From Mixophyes australis (lineage: Eukaryota > Chordata > Amphibia > Anura > Limnodynastidae), in the NCBI GenBank assembly GCA_036250195.1, contig JAVHZZ010000005.1, positions 127,700,098-127,764,097 of the forward strand: DNA of 64,000 nt, read 5' to 3'. This document shows positions 32,115 to 41,740 of this stretch, one piece after another (the first letter of the stretch is position 1; each line of letters begins with the position of its first letter). The notes below the pieces were generated by a model. The model was not told the DNA's origin and ran no database searches. It saw only the letters and a list, made by a program, of their open reading frames with translations. A program made the translations under genes and the position numbers.

Positions 32115-33046
32115 CATCGTTGCTGTTGTGTCTGGACTCCATTGATCTCTGCATACCTGTTATACTACCTGTGGTAATCGCTACGATCAACATCCACTGC
32201 CTACTCAGCCTCCATTGCTGACTACCGCTGTCCTGTTCCACATTCCGTGGTAAGCTGTGGCTCATCGTTGCTGTGTATGTCTAGATCCTGCTGATTTCCG
32301 CGCACCAGTTCCACTTACCCGTGGTAATGGCTGTGATCAACGCCCACTATCTACTCTGCATGCACCACTGACTACTGTTGTTTCGTTTCACATCTCTGTG
32401 ATAAGCTGTGGCTCATCGTCGCTGTACATATCTGGACTTTGCTGATCTTTGTATACTGGCCTTATCTATCTGTGGTGACCGCTGGGATCAACGTTTTTTT
32501 ATCTACAATACCTGCACCGTTTTCTACTGCTGATTCCTTCTACATCTCTGTTGTGAGCTGTGGTTCACCTTTGTTGCATATCTGGATTTTGTTGATCTGC
32601 TCATCTTCGGTAAACTTTATTGAACTGTATTATGATTCACTTCTCTGTGGCATCTGTTATGATTATTTATCTGCACAATTGAACTGTTGCTGACGATTCC
32701 TACTTTCCTGTATATCATCGTGATCATTTCTTGCAGTCTACTCAACTTTCATTGAACTTTGTATTTATGTTTTATAATAAAGTGCTAATCTTTATTATCA
32801 CCATTTGATGACCAAATTGGATACTTCTTCTGTGGTTTACATCTGTTCTCTACCTGTCTCACTAGCAACTTCCCTGGAGGGCCGCGACCTGCAGGGTGGA
32901 AGCCGCGGAAGCCCAAATTCCCTTGCTGGAGTCCCTGGTGAATACCTTTCATCTTGTTAGACTCTGCGTCTCTAGGGAAGTCTAGTCAGTACTAGTTGAG
33001 ACAGCAGGATCTCACTCAATTATTCGTGAGCTAACCTGACACTACT

Positions 33047-33942
33047 GCACTTAGACCAAGGTGGAGGCTCTGTGCTAACTGAGAATAGAAGTAAAGGAAA
33101 CACCACAGGTCACAATATACTTTACATAGACACCCTGCTGATCTATGGGAAAGGGGGTGCTACATTTAATTTAATGCTATTATCTTGTTCATCCAAGAAG
33201 GATTGGTGTCACTAGAGTCTCACAAATAGCTCCCTCCATCTAAGGCTAGGTACACACTACAGTGTTTTTAGCCGATTATTGGACCAATGACACGATAAAC
33301 GACCGTTCGGGCCGATATCGCATTAGTGTGTACACTGCAACAAATGAATAATTATCATTCAAAAGCACATCTTAGCCTTTCATTCATTTTTAAACCATAT
33401 ATATATTTAAATTTGTTTGTCACGTGGTGCGCTGTCAAAACATCAAGTAAATGGTAATAGTGTTGTTTTAATTGTGGAGCAATAATAAACCAGTTTTACA
33501 TGCTCCATATGTCATTTATGTGTTCCTGTATGCAAGTGTATACAATATTCATTGTTAAGACATGTGAAAATACATATTCTCATTAAAGACTCATTTATTT
33601 ATTGATGTGACATGTGTATATAATAGCAGAGTACAAATATTAATATATATTATTATGACCATTATTATGACAGACCAGACTGACACTTCTGGTTTTGCCA
33701 CAGAGCTTTGTACGGAAAGTGATGGATCAGTTAATTCAGGGCGAATAGTGGTAAATGACAGTTCGCTCAACCTTTAGGAACCACATGTGTTGGAATTAAG
33801 AAGATTGCTTTCACCAGATAAGCTGTTATTGTTATATCATTAGGTACGAGGCTACGCTATTTGAATTTTAAAAAAAGTTGATGGTTTTGTTTTCGGTACA
33901 CTATGTGTGACGTTTCTTTTCTTTGATTATATATATAATAGT
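33047..33942. other. Unassigned DNA with one transposon end
   Basis: No protein-like frame. At 33241 a terminus-like sequence, AAGGCTAGGTACACACTACA, begins, resembling the inverted end near 45690 (GGCTGGGTACACAGTAT). No partner end is visible close by. The rest is AT-rich. Confidence 0.45.
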
Positions 33943-36410
33943 GTGGCATGCTTCTGCATGCCTCTGCTGAAACACATGTGAACAAGTTCTGGATTTTACT
34001 TTAGTTTTAATGTCAGGATGGTAACGTTATTTGACACCAAAGAGATTCCACACAGTTGAGATTCTAAACACTAGCTAGGCAAAGACCTGCTCTCTAAAGA
34101 CCAGCCAGCTTTCCCAGTGTTGGTTTCCCTGAACAGTGAAACAGACATACTTTTATACATGACACTCCTCCCACAGCCCTAGCTTGATGGGCAGGTGACA
34201 CACCCACCTTCCCTTTATAAGCGAACTCCAATCAGCTGTTCTGTTTGCCCTGAGTTCAGGCACACCCTTGTCAGTCTGGACAGGTTCTCTGATGAATGGG
34301 ACAGGATCGGCAATGCCGTTTCACTGCCATGTGTACATCGGCCAGTAAAACCTGAGCAGAATTCATTCCTATGTTTTATCCTCCCCCAGGTAACCCCCAC
34401 AGGTGTGTGCACTGACTTTAACACTAGGGTACATGGACCTGAGGAACCATTATCTGTTCTATTTTTTCCCATGTACAATAGCAACTCTATACAGAAAGTT
34501 ATTTTTGACAATAAAATATGGTATGCCTCCTGAAGGTTGGTCGGCTTTCGAGCAAAGTCCTGCAGAGAACACAAAATTGGTATTGCTGACCAGTCCGTAT
34601 ACTTACTGACACATGCGGTGGGCTCAACCGCAACGTCACCAGCCAATGCTAGTTTGGACTGTCCACGCTTCCCTGCATCTGTATGCTTTTGTGGAACTCC
34701 TGCTGTGACTCCTAGGATGGCATTCCGGTTTGGAGGTCCTGAGGGATTATGGTCCAGATGTTGGGGATTCTAAGGTGGCTCTATTAAGACCAGGCTTCCG
34801 ACCACTGCATCAGTTGCCGGTAGGTTGGCCGGACCCGCTCACCAAGGACCCCATTAAACAGTGGAAAGTCTTGCCCCAAAATGAGTGGATATGGGAGTTT
34901 AGGTGCTACAGCGGCTACCACCATAACTGTTTGATTTTTGAGTGTGACTGGCAGAAGTGTTCTCTCATACTCTTTAGTCATCCCATGTACATACAGGATG
35001 TTCACCTTGGGCAACCAAGTAGTTATGGTTTCGGGTAAGGAAGAGCTGGAAACCAACAAAAAATCACTCCCAGCATCAGCCAGTGCCAAGAAAAAGTTTT
35101 GGTTGATTTAAACAGTCATCCAGAATAAGCAAGGACTTCTTGACGTGAAACTCATGGTATAACAGCTTGGGAAAGCAGGCCCAATATGTGCAATAGTGCA
35201 GTCCATGGAATCAGGTAGTTTAGGAAATTCGGCCCTAAAGTGGCCTGGCTCACCACATTCAAAGTCCTTCGGATTAGACTCCTTGGTAGCAAGACCTCTG
35301 TCCATGGCAGTTGTGCAATTGGGCCCTGCAGCAAGGATTGTCAAACCTGGCTTTTGATGTAGCATCGGCTTTGGTGCAAACGCAGGTGCTTTGGTCATTT
35401 GCTGTAGTGCACAAAACTTCTCTACCACTGTGGCAAGCTCTTCATAAGTTTGTGGGTCGGATTGCAGCACCCAAACTTTGCAAACCGTGGTCCAGCCACC
35501 AGATGCAGTGATCTATCGCCAGAACTTCAATAATCCTGGTAGGTACATTTTCCTCAGGCTGCAGCTATTTTTTAAAAAATTTGGGAAGCTCGGTCAATTG
35601 TGCTCTGACCGGTTTATCTTTACCATGGCACCATTTGTGATAGCGCTGGGCTTGGTATGGTCCCGAAACTCAAACACGGGCCAATATATCAGACTTTAGA
35701 CAAGAATAATCAGAGGCCTGTCCTCATCCGGATCCATATAAGCTCACTGAGCTTCACCAGTCAAATATGGTGCCAGTATCTTAGCCCAAACTTCAGGAGG
35801 CCATTTTGCCCTTCTCCAGCTCTCTCTAAAAACACCAGATATTCTTCTATGTCAGCTGGCAACATTTTCTGCAGAGTCAGACCAGGTGGTTCATTTCTGT
35901 CATGCCTCATCTGGACTAACTCTTCCCTTAAGAGCCTGGTGTTTTCTGCCTGTGCCTCTGCGACTCGAAGCACTTGAGTTTGCTGCTCTTGATGCACAGT
36001 GGCTACATTCACAAGAGTCCTCAAAACTTTGTCCATGTTAACATCTACGCGGGTTGGGTAGTCGAAACTTGCTTCCAGAGCATTCCGCTTCTTACACCAC
36101 TTGTGGCAAGAGCACACTTTTGCTGAAACACACGCAAACGGCTTCTGGCTTTCACTTCGTTTTATTGTCAGGATGGTAAAGATATTTGACACCAAACATA
36201 TTCCACACAGACCCTTAACACTAGCTAGACCAAGATCAGCTCTCTAAAGACGAGTCACCTTCCCCAGTGTTGGTCTCCCTGAACAGTGAAACAGACAGAC
36301 TTTTATACATGACACTCCTCCCACAGCCCTAGCTCGAAAGGTAGGTGACATACCCATGTTCCTTTTAAGAGGGAACTCCCATCAGCTGCTCTGTTTGCCC
36401 TTGTCAGTCT
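33943..36410 (-). mobile_element. Gypsy-like element with two LTRs, internally deleted
   Basis: Two related blocks in the same orientation, about 33943-34275 and 36103-36410, share TATTTGACACCAAA, CACTAGCTAG, CCCTGAACAGTGAAACAGAC, TTTTATACATGACACTCCTC and CAGCCCTAGCT. These are the LTRs, clearly more diverged from each other than the 26-32 kb pair. On -, TATAAAAG in each is a likely TATA box. Only about 1.8 kb lies between them, holding gag and protease remains but no reverse transcriptase or integrase. Exact LTR edges are uncertain. Confidence 0.75.
34700..36195 (-). pseudogene. Gag and protease remains of the second Gypsy element
   Basis: On -, a leucine-rich, coiled-coil-like segment (about 36040-35900, NTRLLREELVQMRHDR) is followed by a gag-like block (MLPADIEEYLVFLERAGEG) of the type that gave rise to vertebrate SCAN domains. 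It continues broken through LTGEAQ-like sequence near 35765 and YEELATVVEKFCA (about 35435). A zinc-knuckle-like motif (CGEPGHFRAEF) follows near 35260, with its first and last Cys lost. A retropepsin-like frame (35089-34784) starts ALADAGSDFLLV and has LILGQDF. Many stops interrupt it. Confidence 0.7.
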
Positions 36411-36852
36411 GCTATGGAAAAAGACATTTCCAACCAAGTTAAACCAAACTTTAAACTATTGTTTGTCACACATATATGTTCAACCTGTTTATCTTCAATC
36501 TAGGTGCATTACCACACACATGTACTGCTCTGCTTGCATGCTTTCTCTGCATATTGCCAGCTAAATACCCCCCTTTGCTACAATATATACAATACTGAAA
36601 ATGATGATCATTATCACCTGTTTGGTGTGATTTATGATTGGTTAGCCATACACCTGAATATAATCCTACAAAATGCCTGCCTTTGTGCAAGTGTACCTAG
36701 AAGAATCAATGCTGTTTTAATGGCAAAGGGTGGTCATACCAAATATTGATTTGAGTTAAATTTCTCTTATGTTCATTCACTATTTCTGAATGCATACATA
36801 CTTTGCAGCATTTTTCCACCCCTAAAACTTTTTTTACAGTAATATATATATT

Positions 36853-36890
<38 letters not shown>
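36411..36890. other. Unassigned AT-rich DNA ending in a (TA)n run
   Basis: No gene is visible. Bases 36844-36892 are a TA microsatellite that abuts the palindrome transposon and hides its exact left edge. Confidence 0.5.
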
Positions 36891-36895
<5 letters not shown>

Positions 36896-37163
36896 AAATG
36901 ATAAGTTATGGAAGGACGGCGCCTTCAGGTGTAAAGACAGATAATTGTGTATATATAGTCAGTAAGCTCAGAGAGACCAGAGAACATAAAGTCCAGAGAA
37001 AAGTAGTAATGCAGGTGGATATCAGCATATAGCAGCATATATCAGCAAATCAGATGAGACACTGTGTAGATTAATAGTATAGTAGTGTGCATACCAGAAA
37101 TAAGTAAAATAACAGCTTATCTGTGATATAGGCTCCTCAGTCATCCCAGGTGGTGATTTCCTT

Positions 37164-39169
37164 TGCTCGCAGAGACAAGATGCAACATAGTTGATGAGGT
37201 TGAAAAAAGACACCAGTCCATCAAGTTCAACCTATTTTGGATCTCCTGCGATCCTGCACTTATATTTGAAATTAATCCAGAGTAGGCAACCGCCCATCTG
37301 TTTCAATTTTGAAAATCCCCCCAGACTCAATATTGCAATCCAATTTTTACCCTATATCCACTACTATCCTTTATTTTAAATTAACGGTCGTATCCCTGGA
37401 TACACCTTTCCGCTAAAAATTTGTCTAACCCTTTCTTAAACATATCTATTGAATCTGCCATCACAACCTTCCCTGGCAATGAATTCCATATCTTGACTGC
37501 CCTTACTGTAAAGAACCCCTTCCTTTGCTGGTTGTGAAATTTCCTCTCCTCTAACCTTAGGGGATGACCACGTGTCCTGTGTATGGTCCTTGGGGTAAAA
37601 AGTTCCCTTGAAAGCTCTCTGTATTGACCTCTAATGTATTTGTACATAGTAATCATATCTCCCCTTAGGCGCCTCTTTTCTAAAGTAAACATGCCTAAAC
37701 TGGCTAACCTTTCCTCATAACTTAATGACTCCATACCCTTTATCAATTTTGTCGCCCTTCTCTGAACCCTTTCTAGTTCCAAATTATCTTTTTTATAGAG
37801 TGGTGCCCAAAACTGTACTGCATATTCAAGATGAGGTCTTACCAATGATTTATACAGTGGCAAAATTACACTGTCTTCCCTTGCATCTATGCCCCTTTTT
37901 ATGCATGCCAATACTTTGTTTGCCCTTGCAGCTGCTGCTTGACATTGAGCACTATTGCTAAGTCTACTGTCTACGAGCACTCCCAAAACCTTTTCCATTA
38001 TAGATTCTCCCAAATTAATTCCATTTAATTTATAGATTGCGTTCTTGTTTTTGATCCCTGAATGCATAACCTTACATTTATCTGTGTTAAACCTCATATT
38101 CCATTTAGCCGCCCAATCCTCCAGTTTATTTAAGTCCCTCTGTAGAGAAGCTACATCTTGCTCTGATTTTATTACCTTACAGAGTTTAGTGTCATCTGCA
38201 AAAATAGAAACTTTACTCTCTAAACCATCACCAAGGTCATTAATAAATATATTAAAAAGGAGTGGTCCCAGCACGGAACCTTGAGGAACTCCACTTAAGA
38301 CCTTTGACTAATTAGAAAATGTTCCATTTATCACAACTCTCTGTTCCCTATTCTCTAACCAGTTTTCAATCCAAGTACAAATTTTGATTTCTAGATCCAG
38401 TTCCCTTATTTTGTAAACCAACCTCTTGTGTGGCACTGTATCAAAGGCCTTTGCAAAATCTAAGTAGACCACATCTACTGTCCTGCCCTTGTCTAAGTTC
38501 CCACTAACTTCCTCGTAGAAACTAATTAGATTAGTTTGACATGACCTATCCCTCACAAATCCATGTTGATTCCCACTAATAATTTTATTGCGTACCAAGT
38601 AATCCTGAATACTGTCCCTTAAAATACCTTCCAGTAGTTTCCCCACTATTGATGTCAGGCTTACAGGTCTATAATTCTCTGGTTGTGATCTCGTCACCTT
38701 TTTAAACAACGGCACCACATCTGCTATTCGCCAATCCCTTGGTACTGAGCCTGATGAGATTGAATCTCTGAAAATTAAGAATAGCGGTCTAGCTATTTCC
38801 GAGTTTAATTCCATAAGGACCCTTGGGTGTATGCCATCTGGACCTGGAGCTTTATTTATCTTAATATTCTTCAGTCGCCTTTGGACTTCTTCCTCTGACA
38901 ACCAAGTATTAATTAATGGCATGGTTTCATTTCCATTTTTATGTATTACTCCTGCCATTTGTTCCTCTCTGGTAAATACTGAAGAAAAGAACGTGTTTAA
39001 TATCTCTGCTTTTTCCTTAGTATCATTTATCAATTCACCCATCTCACTTCTTAGTGGTCCTATATTATCTTTTTTAATCCTTTTGCCATTTATATACTTA
39101 AAAAACTTTTTGGGGTTTGTCTTACTTTCTTGTCATGCAAATATAGTATGTTCTATTAATACTGCTGCA
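37164..39169 (-). mobile_element. CR1 LINE, 5'-truncated, inserted in the palindrome's left arm
   Basis: The right arm of the palindrome is continuous where the left arm is interrupted, which places the insertion between the ...GATTTCCTT (37163) and TCACCGCT (39170) points. The interior encodes CR1-type reverse transcriptase on -. Its 3' end on - reads GACTGGTGTCTTTTTCAACC, then CTCATCAACTATG, the usual CR1 tail region. Confidence 0.88.
37381..39115 (-). pseudogene. CR1 reverse transcriptase, one stop from open
   Basis: Only the reverse transcriptase and C-terminus remain; endonuclease is lost by 5' truncation. Upstream frame (39042-38308): KAPGPDGIHPRVL, NYRPVSLTSIVGKLLEGI, GNQHGFVRDRSCQTNL and VYLDFAKAFDTVPH with the first catalytic Asp. 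A TAG at about 38308 follows NGTFSN. The frame resumes at once with SKVLSGVPQGSVLGPLLFNI, FADDTKL (catalytic pair), KWNMRFNTDKCKVMHSG and the long C-terminal region to 37381. A single nonsense change thus breaks an otherwise long coding region. CR1 enzymes prime DNA synthesis at the nicked target site. Confidence 0.9.
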
Positions 39170-39339
39170 TCACCGCTAATAAAGATAATAAATATAAGCT
39201 TATCTGTATAATATAAAGGTGAGATCACTGGTAGTCATATCCCTGGAGGTGGTTAAAGATGTCCCTCTATAGGCTCCATACAAAAGCTCAGGAAAGGGTG
39301 ATATCTTAATTTGTTATTCCCAGGGTAGGTCAGTGAAAC

Positions 39340-39410
39340 AGGATCTCAGATAGTACAGTTGTGGGCCTCAACGCGTTTCGTTCAGTTTGAACTTCATCAG
39401 GAGGAATATT
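39340..39410 (+). repeat. CGTTTCG hairpin motif at the palindrome centre
   Basis: The loop region holds CAACGCGTTTCGTTCAGTTT, then GAACTTCATCAGGAGGAATA. The short inner palindrome TTCAGTTTGAA separates the CGTTTCG and TCATCAGGA words. A related arrangement occurs at 42359-42402. Role unknown. Confidence 0.7.
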
Positions 39411-39792
39411 AAGATATCACCCTTTCCTTAGCTTTTGTATGGAGCCTATAGAGGGACATCTTTAACCACCTCCAGGGATATGACTACCAGTGATCTTGCC
39501 TGTATATTATACAGATAAGCTTATATTTATTATCTATATTAGCGGTGAAGGAAATCTCCACCTGCAGGGGCGCACCCAGGGGGGGTTTCCTAGTCCCCAG
39601 AAACCACTGTCCTACCTGGGTGCTGTATGATTACAGTGGCTGGCCCCTCTCCTGCTTGTAGCTTGGGAGGATCGTCTCCCAGTCAGTCCCCTGCTGTGTG
39701 AGCACAGCTCTCTGCCGGCAGTGTGGCCCTGCCCCTTCCTCCTACACAGCCAGCATGGGTGTTATGCAGGAGGCAGCAGAAGAAGGTAAGAA

Positions 39793-40125
39793 CAGACTTG
39801 CCAACTCTCCCGCATTTTGCGGGAGCCTCCCGCATTTTGCGAGAGTCTCCCGGGCTCCCGGGCGAGTGTGGCAATCCCCCGCATCTGGATAATTCTGCCC
39901 ACTTCCTAGTGAAGTGGGCAGAATTAAGTCCCAAACGCCGCGATTCCCGGTGAATCGCGGCGTTTGGCCCCGCCCCCCGCTGTCAAATGACGCATTTTGC
40001 GTCATCACGTCATGGGGGCAGGTCCAAAATGACGTCACTTGGAGCCCCCCCCCCCCCCCCCCCCCCGTCACGCCCACCTCCTCTGCAGGCTCCCGGATTT
40101 CACCAACAGAAAGTTGGTAAGTATG
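39793..40125. mobile_element. 333-bp hAT-type MITE, third nesting level
   Basis: Left end CAGACTTGCCAACT and inverted right end CATACTTACCAACT match at 12 of 14 bases. GGTAAGAA lies on both sides (39785-39792 and 40126-40133), a perfect 8-bp duplication. The inside has CTCCCGCATTTTGCGGGAG twice over, a GCGGCGTTTGG inverted pair and a C-run at 40047-40066. Confidence 0.9.
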
Positions 40126-40133
40126 GGTAAGAA

Positions 40134-40660
40134 TGTGTGTGTGTGTTTATGACAGCTTACATGTATGTGTGTTTGATCCTGTGTGTGTGTTTGTGTATGT
40201 GTGAGTCTGTGTATATGGCAGTTTACATATCTGTGTTTGTGTGAGTCTGTGTTTATCTGTGTATATGGCAGTTTACATATATGTGTTTGATCCTGTGTGT
40301 GTTTGTATATGTGTGTCAGTCTGTGTTTGTCTGTGTATATGACAGCTTACATGTCTGTGTTTGATCCTGTCTGTGTTTATCTGTGCTTATCTGTGTATAT
40401 GACAGCTTACATGTCTGTGTTTGATCCTCTCTGTGTTTATCTGTGCTTATCTGTGTATATGGCAGTTTACATGTCTGTGTGTTTGATCCTGTGTTTGTTT
40501 GTGTATGTGTGTGTCTGTGATTATCTGTTTATATGACAGTTTACATGACTGTGTGTTTGATCCTGTGTGTGTTTGTGTATATGTGAGTCTGTGCTTGTCT
40601 GTGTATGTGGCAGTTTACATGTCTGTGTGTTTGACCCGATGTGTGTTTGTAGCCACGCCC
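40134..40660. repeat. TG-rich minisatellite, about 70-bp units
   Basis: Units combine GTGTGTTTGATCCTGTGTGT, a GTGTATGTGTGAGTCTGTG part and ATATG(A/G)CAG(C/T)TTACAT. The last word recurs at least seven times. Unit length varies through TG slippage. Frames through it are not genes. Confidence 0.85.
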
Positions 40661-40999
40661 TTACACATGCTGGTCATGCCCACTGGTATCGTGGCGTGGA
40701 AACCCCCCTCATCGAATCCTGCGTTTGCCCCTGACCTGGGATGACTGAGGAGCCTATATACAGATAAGCTGTTATTTTACTTATTTCTGGTACGCACACT
40801 ACTATACTATTAATCTACACATTGTCTCATCTGATTTGCTGATATATGCTGCTATATGCTGATATCCACCTGCATTACTACTTTTCTCGGGACTTTATGT
40901 TCTCTGGTCTCTCTGAGCTTACTGACTATATATACACAATTATCTGTCTTTACACCTGAAGGCGCCGTCCTTCCATAACTTATCATTTTGATACCTTTT

Positions 41000-41145
41000 T
41001 CGGTCTAACCATCCGATATTGGAGACTTGGCTGCCACACAAACTTATGTTTATTTATACCTCTGTTTATTATCATTTTTAGATAATCATTGTATTTATTA
41101 TCCATACATTGGGTAAAGCGCCAATCTGATATCGTGTTCTATTCC

Positions 41146-41190
<45 letters not shown>

Positions 41191-41237
41191 CATGTGTGTG
41201 TGTATGTGTATATATATAATATATATGTATATATATT

Positions 41238-41269
<32 letters not shown>

Positions 41270-41740
41270 CACACATGTATTATATATATATACATACACA
41301 TATGTATATATACAAGTTAACCCGTGCATGATACTCATGCAATCTAGTCAAATCAAGCTACTTAAGGTGTTAAAAACGTTCTTGTCATGCATTTGGGCCT
41401 AGCCCAGGCCTCCTCAGGGGAAAAGCGTTACTTCCCGACGCAAGCGCCCTTTTTTAACGTGGTTTTGTCCACATGTCACCACCTCATCATTTTTCTCCAT
41501 CACCTCTGCCTTCATCTTCATTGCCACATCCTTCATCAAGCTACTTTAGGTGTTAAAAACTCCCCACTGTCACCCCTGGCAACCACCAACCACTCCCAAC
41601 TGTCACTTCTCCTTCAAGAAATATAAAGGTCAGTGTATAACTCTGCCCAGCAGGTGGCGCTGCAGCTTGGTTTTTTTTTTCCACACACGCCACTAGCCAT
41701 TTATATAGTAGATAATGTGTGTGTGTATATATATATATAT
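41000..41740. other. Unassigned DNA with TA microsatellites
   Basis: TA runs occupy 41146-41186 and much of 41206-41310. Bases 41313-41720 look like a repeat remnant: the phrase TCAAGCTACTT(A/T)AGGTGTTAAAAAC occurs twice (about 41354 and 41537), and CAGCAGGTGGCGCTGCAGC (about 41650) resembles a transposon subterminal region. I could not assign it. Confidence 0.4.

Larger units (their letters stand above)
26377..33041. mobile_element. Solo LTR, about 1.3 kb, split by a Gypsy element
   Basis: The LTR starts TGTCACACTCCGCTCCCCGG and ends GAGCTAACCTGACA, with the usual TG..CA ends. CTACT flanks it on both sides (26372-26376 and 33042-33046), a perfect 5-bp duplication. Without the insertion at 26788-32114 it is about 1.34 kb. 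An internal degenerate tandem repeat of roughly 150 bp (TGTGGTAA, GATCAAC, GCTGACTAC, GTTCCACAT, GTAAGCTGTG words) runs from about 26620 to 32600. AATAAAG near 32777 is a likely poly(A) signal. No coding region accompanies it, as expected after LTR-LTR recombination. Confidence 0.85.
39565..40733. mobile_element. CAGGGG-ended non-autonomous transposon in the right arm
   Basis: The left end CAGGGGCGCACCCAGG and inverted right end CAGGGGCAAACGCAGG are related; both lead to GGGGGGTTTCC. Comparison with the uninterrupted left arm shows that ACCTG is present once in the empty site and on both sides here, so the duplication is 5 bp. That fits a 5-bp-duplicating hAT subgroup better than the 8-bp groups. 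It contains a MITE and a TG-rich minisatellite and has no transposase. Confidence 0.75.
36893..40991. mobile_element. Long-palindrome DNA transposon with nested insertions
   Basis: Left arm TCAAAATGATAAGTTATGGA is matched by inverted CTTATCATTTTGA at the right edge, with TA on both sides. The match extends at least 270 bp on each side with few changes and resumes inside as 39170-39300 against 39405-39555. Without insertions it is a fold-back element of about 0.9 kb with a short loop at about 39300-39405. TA flanks suggest a Tc1/mariner-like origin, but the left flank is a TA run, so this is weak. No transposase is encoded. Confidence 0.8.

Noticed and set aside
40297..40744. Cys/Val/Tyr-rich protein frames
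   Set aside because: They translate a TG-rich minisatellite and have no independent support.
41089..41331. 80-codon Tyr/Ile-rich frame
   Set aside because: It is the translation of TA microsatellites.
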